The notes under the pieces: model-generated
Told to the model about the DNA's origin: nothing
Databases searched by the model: none
Seen by the model: the letters and a program-made list of their open reading frames with translations, nothing else
Made by a program: the position numbers and the translations under genes
DNA from: Microcoleaceae cyanobacterium UBA9251
GTDB lineage: Bacteria; Cyanobacteriota; Cyanobacteriia; Cyanobacteriales; Microcoleaceae
DNA: 5,632 bases
Assembly: GCA_003542015.1 (NCBI GenBank)
Contig: DPLL01000227.1
Coordinates: 7,615-13,246, forward strand
Direction of reading: 5' to 3'
Shown here: piece after piece, positions 1-5,632 of the stretch
Layout: every line of letters starts with the position of its first letter
Numbering within the stretch: position 1 is the first letter of the stretch

Positions 1-1587
1 AAGCATAGGCGGCAATCCTACTTCTTTTGGATCGACAAACTTGCCGCTAAAACTAATAGCTTGATCCTCAAAAGTTCTCGCTTGGGCCACCGCTTGCCGC
101 AAATGAGCTCGATCCATATCGTCCTGAATTCCCCCTACCAAATATACAATTAACTTCGCCGCTAAATCCTTCCCAGAAACTAGCATTCGCTTTTTGTTCG
201 GATCGTACAAAATCCCGTACCACGCCGACTGAGGATTATCCATATGGCTGAATCCTTCATCCACATCGTATCTGCGAAGTTTATCAAAAGTTGATTTCAG
301 CGAAAGTTTCTTTCTAAATGTGAGAATGCCTAAAGCATTAGCTAAAGCAATTTGACCGACTGGACGAAACAAAATATTGCCCTCGCCCCCTGGTTTCTCA
401 AAACTAAATCGGCGTAATTCTGCTGTTTCTTCGCCGCTTTCAATTCTTTGATAGCTGGGCAAAGTTGCTAAATAATCGAACAATTTCTTAAACTCTTCAA
501 TGCCCTCTTTCAGTTCCTCATCTTCGGGACGCATGGGAATTAAACCTTTTTTTTCCGGCTTCCAATGGGGGAATTTGTATTCTAAATACCGTTCCGACAT
601 ATCTTGCAGGGCTTGCAATGTGGTGAGCACAGTTGATTTGGCTGCGACTGTGGCGCTGTCCCAATTGACGCGGGGATTTCTGCTATCTTGCTCTTTTAAT
701 AAGGGATGGGTGACGGCAATTTTGCGGGCGCAAATCGCAAATCCGTTATCCTCATTTAATAAAGCTAATTGGCCCTGACTCAGCGTCACCGCCATTAAGT
801 TAACGTGCACAAAGATCGATCGCACCCGCCGTTGTGCTTGTTGTCGCGTTTCCCCAGCCACCACCGCCGGAATAAACTCAATTCCGATTTTTTCTTGAGC
901 TAAATCGTAGACTTTTCCGGGGTCAATTTGATATTCTTCCGCTAAATCTTCTAGGGTAATTGCAGCGCCGACGGGTTTTTTATTTTTGTTATATCTTTGC
1001 AGGATTCCGGTTTTAATTAAAGTCATCAAACCTTGAACTCCCATCAACCTATGCTGGCCGTCTAAAGCAAAAATTGAAAATTTTTGAGAAACATTCAAAA
1101 GTCCTAAATTTTCGTTTTTATCAAAGGATGTGAATTCAGCGGCAGATTTAGTTGCTACGCCATTTTTATCCCATTCATCGGCTAGAGGATTGTCTACCCA
1201 CGGGGGACTGACGACTACTAAAACTGCGGGGAATTTGTGCGATTTTCGGGCCGCGAGATATTGAGTAAGGGCTGCTTGGCGCGACCAATCTAAGGGGCGC
1301 TGGATGATTTCATCGATGGTGGCGTCGTCGCGGACGATGTTGTTAGTTTGGAGGTCGAATTTTTGCCGGAAAAGTGGCATTTGTGAGGCGAAACGCACGC
1401 GGGAATCTAACCATTCTAGGGTGACTGAACCGATGTAGGCTTCGCTGTTTCCCATTTGGGTTTTTTGGACGAAAATGCGATCGTCTTTTCCTAAGTAATT
1501 ATCTAATAACAGTGCGATTTCTTGGCGATCGCTATTTTCTTTTTCTAAAATTTTGCTAGCGAGGTCATCCGCAGGTTGGGTGTTCAT
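1..1587 (-). CDS. DGQHR-domain protein, DndB-related (3' end outside window)
   Basis: The minus strand is open without a stop from the ATG at 1587 to position 1, giving 529 codons of a gene that continues past the window edge. An in-frame TAA at 1599-1597, four codons upstream, makes this the most upstream possible ATG. The defining motif is DGQHR at residues 176-180 in the context FALDGQHRLMGVQ. A second family-like segment, FVHVNLMAV, lies at about residues 259-267, where DGQHR proteins usually have a 'D/VN..AV' stretch. No signal peptide or membrane segment is apparent, so it is probably cytoplasmic. DGQHR proteins include DndB, the regulator of DNA phosphorothioation, and are often found at dnd or other defence loci. 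This one is much longer than DndB and aligns with the neighbouring dndB product only around the motif. It is transcribed divergently from dndB. A regulatory or DNA-binding role is inferred from family and context. Exact function is unknown. Confidence 0.88.
   Translation of the reverse strand, partial: MNTQPADDLASKILEKENSDRQEIALLLDNYLGKDDRIFVQKTQMGNSEAYIGSVTLEWLDSRVRFASQMPLFRQKFDLQTNNIVRDDATIDEIIQRPLDWSRQAALTQYLAARKSHKFPAVLVVVSPPWVDNPLADEWDKNGVATKSAAEFTSFDKNENLGLLNVSQKFSIFALDGQHRLMGVQGLMTLIKTGILQRYNKNKKPVGAAITLEDLAEEYQIDPGKVYDLAQEKIGIEFIPAVVAGETRQQAQRRVRSIFVHVNLMAVTLSQGQLALLNEDNGFAICARKIAVTHPLLKEQDSRNPRVNWDSATVAAKSTVLTTLQALQDMSERYLEYKFPHWKPEKKGLIPMRPEDEELKEGIEEFKKLFDYLATLPSYQRIESGEETAELRRFSFEKPGGEGNILFRPVGQIALANALGILTFRKKLSLKSTFDKLRRYDVDEGFSHMDNPQSAWYGILYDPNKKRMLVSGKDLAAKLIVYLVGGIQDDMDRAHLRQAVAQARTFEDQAISFSGKFVDPKEVGLPPML
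1525..1532. repeat. HIP1 octamer
   Basis: GCGATCGC is the highly iterated palindrome of cyanobacterial genomes. This copy lies within the first 21 codons of the minus-strand DGQHR gene. Further perfect copies lie in dndB (2049-2056, 2438-2445) and dndC (3336-3343, 3730-3737). None is in the GxxExxY gene. Their main value here is as a marker of cyanobacterial origin. Confidence 0.9.
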
Positions 1588-1621
1588 CGGCGGTTTTTAG
1601 ATATTTAGGGTATTTTTTCAA

Positions 1622-1650
1622 AAATTATCATGTATTAAACTTTATGTCAA
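1622..1650 (-). promoter_or_regulatory. Promoter of the minus-strand DGQHR gene
   Basis: Read on the minus strand, a perfect -35 hexamer TTGACA (1650-1645) is followed by a 17-nt spacer and TAATTT (1627-1622). The spacer ends in TGA, so the -10 is of the extended TGn type. Transcription would begin near 1615, leaving a leader of roughly 28 nt before the ATG at 1587. No Shine-Dalgarno sequence is seen in that leader, which ends in AACCGCCG. The hexamers and spacing are seen directly; activity is inferred. Confidence 0.6.
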
Positions 1651-1750
1651 GGGTTGTTTTTTAAAAAATATTGTGAAATACTTGATTTATCTCGTTGCAG
1701 CCAAAACCTATATCATAAACAATATAAAAAGTCAATAGTTTTTAATACCT

Positions 1751-1816
1751 AATTCCCATGCCCAATTCCCCATGCCCAATTCCCAATTCCCAATTCCCAA
1801 TTCCCAATTCCCAATT
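1751..1816. repeat. Heptamer tandem repeat (CCCAATT)n, STRR-like
   Basis: Six perfect head-to-tail copies of CCCAATT occupy 1775-1816. Degenerate units lie just upstream (1751-1774), where CCCATG and CCCCATG variants alternate with CCCAATT. Short tandemly repeated heptamers (STRR) are a known class of intergenic repeat in filamentous cyanobacteria, and this array resembles the CCCCA(A/G)T type. It stops only 7 nt before the dndB start codon, so it must form part of the dndB leader. Copy number in such arrays is prone to change by slippage. Confidence 0.85.
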
Positions 1817-1823
1817 CTAAATT

Positions 1824-2963
1824 ATGTCTACTCCTTCTTTTGAATACATTTTGCCGGTAATCCGGGGAATTCAAGCGGGCCGCGAATATTACGTGTCGAT
1901 GTGCCCGGTGCGTTTTTTGCCGAAATTGTTCCCCTTAGAATCTGAAGATTTGCCGCCGGAAATGCGGGCTATTCGCACTCTGAATCAAACTCGGATTCCT
2001 GAAATTGCTGACTATTTTGTGAGGAATCCTACAAGTTATACTTGTGGGGCGATCGCCGCTTCTATTGATGCGGATATTACGTTTGAAGCGGTGGGAAATG
2101 AGGCGGAGGAACGGAAAATTGGCCGCTTGCGGGTGCCGATGGATGCTAAGTTTACGATTAATGATGGACAGCATCGCAGGGCGGCTTTTGAAATGGCTTT
2201 GAGGGAAAATCCGCAGTTGGGATATGAGACGGTGGCGCTGATTTTGTTTCTCGATATTGGGTTGGAGAAGTCGCAGCAAAAGTTTGCTGATTTGAATAGT
2301 TTTCAGGTGCCTTTGGAAGCGTCGCTGAGTTTACTTTACAACCACCGGGACGATCGCGCCCGGTTGGTGAAGGCGGTGGTTAAGCAGGTTGAGGTTTTTC
2401 GGTGTTTGACTGAGATGGAGAGGGGGAGTTTGAATGGGCGATCGCACAAATTGTTTACGCTAAGTGCGATCGATCGTGCTATCATGGCTTTGCTATCGAA
2501 TTTTCCGGGCGATGAAATGACAAACCACCCTCATTCCCATCTCAAAAAAGGGAAAAAAGAGGAAGAACTTGCTCAAAAAATACAAGTTGCGGCTGCTTAT
2601 TGGACTGCGGTTAGTAGTTTTATGCTGGATTGGCAATTAGTTCTGCACAAGCAAGTTGCGGCGGGGGAAATACGGCGGGATTTTGTGCATTGTCGTAGTG
2701 TTGTTATGGAGAGTTTGGGGGAAGTTGGGGCGGTTTTGCTGTCGGTTTTTCCTGAGAGTTGGGAGGAACGTTTGGTCCTTTTGCGCGAGGTTGATTGGTC
2801 GATTTCTAATCCTGATTGGGAGGGTGGGATTTTGTTGAAAGGGGGGATTTCTAAGTCGAGGGCGAGTGTTGGTTGGATGAGTGATTATTTGAAAGTTAGG
2901 TTGGGTTTGGGAACGGCTGATGGAGCAAGTAACTCATCAATTCCCGGAGCTAGATCGGACTGA
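1824..2963 (+). CDS. dndB: DNA sulfur modification protein DndB
   Basis: This 379-residue protein is about the usual length for DndB. The N-terminus (MSTPSFEYILPVIRG, then a tyrosine-rich GREYYVSM segment) looks like the family. The signature DGQHR lies at residues 114-118, followed by RAAFE, and the second conserved block FADLNSF lies at 154-160, followed by LYNHRDD at 172-178. DndB is not needed for sulfur insertion itself. In Salmonella it represses the dnd genes by binding their promoter. Here it lies upstream of dndC on the same strand but separated by 195 nt, and divergent from a second DGQHR gene. An in-frame TAA at 1818-1820 fixes 1824 as the most upstream ATG, yet no Shine-Dalgarno precedes it because the CCCAATT array fills that space. 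A lysine-rich stretch near residues 241-246 is encoded by A-rich DNA (2544-2558). The C-terminal half is strikingly G/T-rich on the coding strand. The last 20 or so residues form a Ser/Gly-rich tail. Confidence 0.92.
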   Translation: MSTPSFEYILPVIRGIQAGREYYVSMCPVRFLPKLFPLESEDLPPEMRAIRTLNQTRIPEIADYFVRNPTSYTCGAIAASIDADITFEAVGNEAEERKIGRLRVPMDAKFTINDGQHRRAAFEMALRENPQLGYETVALILFLDIGLEKSQQKFADLNSFQVPLEASLSLLYNHRDDRARLVKAVVKQVEVFRCLTEMERGSLNGRSHKLFTLSAIDRAIMALLSNFPGDEMTNHPHSHLKKGKKEEELAQKIQVAAAYWTAVSSFMLDWQLVLHKQVAAGEIRRDFVHCRSVVMESLGEVGAVLLSVFPESWEERLVLLREVDWSISNPDWEGGILLKGGISKSRASVGWMSDYLKVRLGLGTADGASNSSIPGARSD

Positions 2964-2998
2964 GGAAGGTTATTGTCAGACATATAAGTTAATTAAAT

Positions 2999-3018
2999 TT
3001 GTGTAGAGACACAATTTT
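2999..3018 (+). other. Small hairpin after dndB, possible weak terminator
   Basis: TTGTGT (2999-3004) and ACACAA (3009-3014) are perfectly complementary around a 4-nt AGAG loop and are followed by four Ts (3015-3018). The stem is short and AT-rich, so at best it is a weak intrinsic terminator of dndB. The GTAGAGAC core also resembles a half-unit of the GTAGAGACG palindromic repeats common in cyanobacterial intergenic DNA, so it may be a repeat remnant instead. Confidence 0.3.
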
Positions 3019-3035
3019 AGATCGCCAACCATATA

Positions 3036-3045
3036 AGTGTACACT
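3036..3045. promoter_or_regulatory. Perfect 10-bp palindrome, candidate operator upstream of dndC
   Basis: AGTGTACACT is identical to its own reverse complement and lies 113 nt upstream of the dndC start in an otherwise AT-rich gap. A TACTAT sequence (3055-3060) just downstream could be a -10 element, but no good -35 lies at the right distance. A role as a binding site for a dimeric regulator is inference. It does not match the cyanobacterial NtcA box (GTA-N8-TAC). Confidence 0.3.
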
Positions 3046-3144
3046 AATCAGGGATACTATTTTGTGGTATGGGCAAAAAATAAAATAAAAAAATCAGGCT
3101 CGATCAAGCATTACATTATATCGTAAAATATTAATATTGACAAT

Positions 3145-3149
3145 AGGAG
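3145..3149 (+). promoter_or_regulatory. Ribosome binding site of dndC
   Basis: AGGAG is complementary to the 16S rRNA 3' end and sits 9 nt before the ATG at 3159. An in-frame TAG at 3144-3146 overlaps it, so translation cannot begin further upstream. It is the only strong Shine-Dalgarno sequence in the window and sets dndC apart from its neighbours. Confidence 0.8.
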
Positions 3150-3158
3150 CTTTCAGAT

Positions 3159-4838
3159 ATGATACAAACTCAACAGATCTCATTATTCCCAAGTCGCACC
3201 GTTACCGAATTAATAGAAGATATAGAATTGCTAACTGAAGAAATTCAAGATTTATATTGTCTTGACGAAATTCCTTGGGTGATTGGATATAGTGGGGGAA
3301 AAGATTCAACGGCAGTATTACAGCTAATTTGGAATGCGATCGCTAATATTCCACCTGAAAAACGTATAAAGAAAATTGATGTCATTACCACAGACACTCT
3401 AGTAGAAAATCCGATAGTATCTACATGGGTTCGTAAGTCTATTAAGCAAATGAATGTTGCAGCCATAGAACAAGAAATGCCCATAAATACTCATGTGTTA
3501 CAACCAGAGTGGACAGATACTTTTTGGGTAGGTTTGATTGGTAAAGGATACCCAGCACCCAGAGGTAAGTTTCGCTGGTGTACCGATCGCCTAAAAATTT
3601 CTCCATCTAACCGTTTTATTCGTAATGTTATCCGAACTAGCGGGGAAACAATACTTGTATTAGGGACTCGTAAAGCTGAAAGCACAAAGCGCGCTCATAG
3701 GATGAAAAAAATGGAAGCCCGACGGGTACGCGATCGCCTAAGCCCTAATATGAACTTACCAAATTCTCTGGTTTATAGCCCTATTGAAGACTGGCGTGAT
3801 GATGAAGTTTGGCTTTATCTAATGCAGTGGGACAATCCTTGGGGATACAGCAACAAAGATTTGTTCGCTATGTACCGGGGTGCTAGTGCTGATAATGAAT
3901 GTCCCCTAGTTGTCGATACTTCTACCCCTAGCTGTGGTAGTTCTCGTTTTGGATGTTGGGTTTGTACGATGGTAAGTCAGGACAAATCACTAACAGCGAT
4001 GATTCAAAATGATGAAGAAAAAGAATGGTTGCAACCTCTCTTAGATTTTCGTGTAGAATTGGATGTTGAAGATAGTCGCGATCGACGTGACTTTCGGCGA
4101 CGCAATGGAAATGTTCAACTGTATGAGCGTAATTTAGAGGGTGAAATAGCTATTGAGCCTATTCCCGGCCCTTATAGTAAAGAAGCACGGGATTATTTAC
4201 TGACTCGACTTCTTTCTGTTCAAACTGAAATTCGTTCTAAAGCACCTGAAGATATGCGCGACATCACTTTGATAAGCAACGAAGAACTTAGTGAAATCCG
4301 CCGAATTTGGCTGGAAGAAAGACACGAATTCGACGACAGTTTACCCCGCATTTACGAAGAAGTCACGGGCGAACCTTTTGAAGATTCCCGTCCCGCCGCC
4401 GAAAGAAAACTTCTCGGTAGCGACGAATGGACTGTGCTCGAAGAAATGTGCGAGGACAAAATGCACCTCGAATTAATGGCAAAACTCCTAGACACAGAAC
4501 GCCAATATTACACCAAACCCCGCCGTACTGGCATTTACGCCGATTTGGACAAATGCTTTGAAACCAGTTCGCGATCGAGAACTGAAGCAATTGGTAACGC
4601 CCACTATCAACGCAACTTAAAAACAGCGGTGGAAGCTGTTAAAGCAAATCCGACTGAGAATATTCAGCAAGTCAAAGATGCGATCGGCAAAAGCAACAGT
4701 TCTGCAAAAGACGATACCGTTGATCTTGCCAAACTGAGAGAAGAACTTGAAAGTAGCAGCAACCAAAGCAGACAGCTATCTTGGGCTGACATCAAATATT
4801 CACCTCCCAATACAGGAGGGTCAAATAACAAAGATTAG
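3159..4838 (+). CDS. dndC: DNA phosphorothioation enzyme DndC (PP-loop ATPase, Fe-S)
   Basis: This 559-residue protein belongs to the PAPS reductase-like PP-loop family. The ATP-binding PP-loop SGGKDS is at residues 45-50. Further family features are the KFRWCTDRLK block with Cys141, the VLGTRKAES block at about 167-175, and the cysteine cluster Cys248, Cys259, Cys266 and Cys269 (SCGSSRFGCWVC). Some of these cysteines probably hold the [4Fe-4S] cluster known in DndC; which ones cannot be decided here. In known systems DndC hydrolyses ATP to AMP and pyrophosphate and, with DndA/IscS, DndD and DndE, replaces a backbone phosphate oxygen with sulfur in short sequence motifs. From about residue 468 the protein becomes a charged, Asn/Ser-rich tail with no recognised domain. 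Translation starts at an AGGAG site. The gap after dndB makes independent transcription possible. Codon use in residues 368-468 differs from the rest of the gene. No frameshift or missing PP-loop residue was seen. Confidence 0.95.
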   Translation: MIQTQQISLFPSRTVTELIEDIELLTEEIQDLYCLDEIPWVIGYSGGKDSTAVLQLIWNAIANIPPEKRIKKIDVITTDTLVENPIVSTWVRKSIKQMNVAAIEQEMPINTHVLQPEWTDTFWVGLIGKGYPAPRGKFRWCTDRLKISPSNRFIRNVIRTSGETILVLGTRKAESTKRAHRMKKMEARRVRDRLSPNMNLPNSLVYSPIEDWRDDEVWLYLMQWDNPWGYSNKDLFAMYRGASADNECPLVVDTSTPSCGSSRFGCWVCTMVSQDKSLTAMIQNDEEKEWLQPLLDFRVELDVEDSRDRRDFRRRNGNVQLYERNLEGEIAIEPIPGPYSKEARDYLLTRLLSVQTEIRSKAPEDMRDITLISNEELSEIRRIWLEERHEFDDSLPRIYEEVTGEPFEDSRPAAERKLLGSDEWTVLEEMCEDKMHLELMAKLLDTERQYYTKPRRTGIYADLDKCFETSSRSRTEAIGNAHYQRNLKTAVEAVKANPTENIQQVKDAIGKSNSSAKDDTVDLAKLREELESSSNQSRQLSWADIKYSPPNTGGSNNKD

Positions 4839-4870
4839 CACGCGCTAGCCTGCGGTTCAACCCGAAATTT

Positions 4871-4913
4871 GTTGACAACCACCCCAAGCGATCGGATATA
4901 ATGGGTTGTCAAC
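4871..4913. repeat. Perfect 10-bp inverted repeat over the GxxExxY promoter
   Basis: GTTGACAACC (4871-4880) and GGTTGTCAAC (4904-4913) are exact reverse complements separated by 23 nt. The left arm contains the -35 hexamer and the right arm begins just after the -10 hexamer and covers the expected transcription start. This is the arrangement expected of a two-site operator. A hairpin could also form in DNA or in a read-through RNA from dndC, but there is no T-tract to make it a terminator. Confidence 0.7.
4872..4902 (+). promoter_or_regulatory. Promoter of the GxxExxY gene
   Basis: TTGACA (4872-4877) and TATAAT (4897-4902) both match the sigma-70 consensus perfectly, with a 19-nt spacer, which is longer than the optimum of 17. 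Transcription would start near 4909. The last two bases of the -10 are the A and T of an ATG at 4901, so that ATG would be absent from the transcript. The next in-frame ATG, at 4967, would have a leader of about 58 nt. Promoter activity is inferred from sequence only. Confidence 0.55.
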
Positions 4914-4966
4914 TAACCGCAGCATTGCCCAACCCTCATCGTTTAAATTCCGAAATTTTTACGACC

Positions 4967-5530
4967 ATGATTAATCCTAATATTCCCCATCAGGATCTTA
5001 CATACAGCATCATCGGCTGTGCAATGAGAGTACACCGGAGGACACAAAAAGGTTTAAGGGAAAAACATTACCAAAGAGACTTTGATGCAGAAATGATTGA
5101 ATCCGGTTTAACAACAGAAATGGAGTATCCCAGACAAATCTATGACGGTCAAGTTTGGATGGGAATCCTCTATCTAGACCATTGGGTGAATGAATGTATT
5201 GTAGTAGAGGATAAAGCCGTGAATTATCCAATGACCGATAAAGATAAAGCTCAAATAATAGCTTACTTAGCAGCTACAGGAGCACAAGTAGGTTTATTTA
5301 TAAACTTTGGACGCAGCAAATTAGAATATCACCGCATCCTCCCACCAAAATCTGTACAAGGTTGGCAGAAACACATTCAACCATACTTGTGGAGGCCGAA
5401 AACAAGTGGCAGAGGTTGGACAAGAGGAAGTCCAGGAACATACGAAGAAACAGATGCCGAACTCCCCTTACCTCCCAGCATTCGACCCCCGAACCAGGAG
5501 GAAGATTCAACCGATGTGATTGATTGGTAG
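4967..5530 (+). CDS. GxxExxY-family protein, PD-(D/E)XK-like nuclease fold
   Basis: From the ATG at 4967 this is 187 residues. It opens with MINPNIPHQDLTYSIIG, the usual N-terminal block of the family. The name-giving motif is GLREKHY (Gly29, Glu32, Tyr35). Further on, Asp71, the Glu81-Asp-Lys83 triad and Gln96 in AQIIAYL match the spacing of PD-(D/E)XK nucleases, although family members more often read ELK where this has EDK. A hydrophobic GLFINFG segment follows at about 109-115. GxxExxY proteins are small, widespread and functionally uncharacterised; nuclease activity is inference. The family domain ends near residue 128. The remaining 60 or so residues are an atypical Trp/Gly/Pro-rich and then acidic tail ending in DVIDW. 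An alternative start at 4901 would add 22 residues without family similarity and overlaps the predicted -10, so it was not chosen. No Shine-Dalgarno is seen before either ATG. The gene follows dndC, where dndD would normally be expected. Confidence 0.85.
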   Translation: MINPNIPHQDLTYSIIGCAMRVHRRTQKGLREKHYQRDFDAEMIESGLTTEMEYPRQIYDGQVWMGILYLDHWVNECIVVEDKAVNYPMTDKDKAQIIAYLAATGAQVGLFINFGRSKLEYHRILPPKSVQGWQKHIQPYLWRPKTSGRGWTRGSPGTYEETDAELPLPPSIRPPNQEEDSTDVIDW

Positions 5531-5548
5531 CAAAGGGGGGCGGTTAGC

Positions 5549-5632
5549 AACGGATTGTGTAACGGATTTAACGGATGATTAGCTGATTAGTTACCAAATC
5601 CGTTATTAACCACCAACCACCCATCCGTTAAA
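5549..5632. repeat. Cluster of AACGGAT direct and inverted repeats (runs to window edge)
   Basis: AACGGAT occurs three times in direct orientation (5549-5555, 5561-5567, 5570-5576). Two longer inverted pairs are built on it: TAACGGATTT (5560-5569) with AAATCCGTTA (5596-5605), and TTTAACGGATG (5567-5577) with CATCCGTTAAA (5622-5632). Both pairs are perfect. A further direct repeat, GATTAG, lies at 5577-5582 and 5585-5590. The cluster begins 18 nt after the GxxExxY stop codon. No T-tract follows either stem within the window, so a classical terminator is not supported. It could be a small palindromic repeat element or part of a regulatory region of the next gene. Confidence 0.7.

Noticed and set aside
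500..778. A 92-codon plus-strand frame opposite the DGQHR gene
   Set aside because: It lies wholly inside the minus-strand DGQHR gene, has Ser-rich low-complexity sequence and no family resemblance or RBS.
1657..1668. TTTTTTAAAAAA palindrome between the divergent genes
   Set aside because: It is a simple A/T run that is palindromic by composition; no evidence supports a specific binding site.
1751..1816. CCCAATT array as a CRISPR array
   Set aside because: The units are 7 nt long with no spacers between them, which is a simple tandem repeat.
1935..2279. A 114-codon minus-strand frame within dndB
   Set aside because: It is antisense to the conserved DGQHR region of dndB and shows only Arg/Ile/Ser-rich shadow composition.
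2544..2558. A-rich stretch in dndB as a possible frameshift
   Set aside because: The frame continues smoothly on both sides to a protein of normal DndB length.
3137..3142. TTGACA just before dndC as a -35 element
   Set aside because: A -10 at the normal distance would fall inside the dndC start codon, and the hexamer almost touches the RBS.
1588..3158. The TACG-N10-CGTA motif reported for DndB binding in Salmonella
   Set aside because: I looked for it by eye in both gaps flanking dndB and found no match, so operator sites here would have to be different.
4840..4866. GC-rich stretch after dndC as a terminator
   Set aside because: GCTAGC and GGTTCAACC are too short, or have too small a loop, to form a stable stem, and no T-tract follows.

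Overview
This window comes from a cyanobacterium, most likely a filamentous one. It carries five perfect HIP1 octamers (GCGATCGC, starting at 1525, 2049, 2438, 3336 and 3730) and an array of CCCAATT heptamers (1751-1816). Both are characteristic of cyanobacterial genomes. Assignment to an Oscillatoria/Microcoleus-type genus is inference only.

The content is the front part of a DNA phosphorothioation (Dnd) locus. From left to right: (1) 1-1587, minus strand, a large DGQHR-domain protein whose 3' end lies outside the window; (2) 1588-1823, a divergent intergenic region with a good promoter for the minus-strand gene and the heptamer array abutting the next start codon; (3) 1824-2963, plus strand, dndB, a second and shorter DGQHR protein; (4) 2964-3158, an AT-rich gap with a small hairpin, a perfect 10-bp palindrome and a clear ribosome binding site; (5) 3159-4838, plus strand, dndC, the PP-loop ATPase/iron-sulfur enzyme of sulfur transfer to DNA; (6) 4839-4966, a gap with consensus-like promoter hexamers embedded in a perfect 10-bp inverted repeat; (7) 4967-5530, plus strand, a GxxExxY-family protein with a PD-(D/E)XK-like motif and an unusual C-terminal tail; (8) 5531-5632, a compact cluster of AACGGAT direct and inverted repeats running into the window edge.

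In known Dnd systems DndC works with the cysteine desulfurase DndA (or an IscS substitute), DndD and DndE to replace a non-bridging phosphate oxygen with sulfur. DndB is dispensable for the chemistry and acts as a regulator in Salmonella. No dndA, dndD or dndE is visible here, and the GxxExxY gene sits where dndD would usually follow dndC. The points most worth a second look are the divergent pair of DGQHR proteins, the dyad-embedded promoter of the GxxExxY gene, the repeat array in place of a dndB ribosome binding site, and a codon-usage patch inside dndC. No RNA gene, CRISPR array or insertion sequence was recognised, and no gap exceeds 300 bases.
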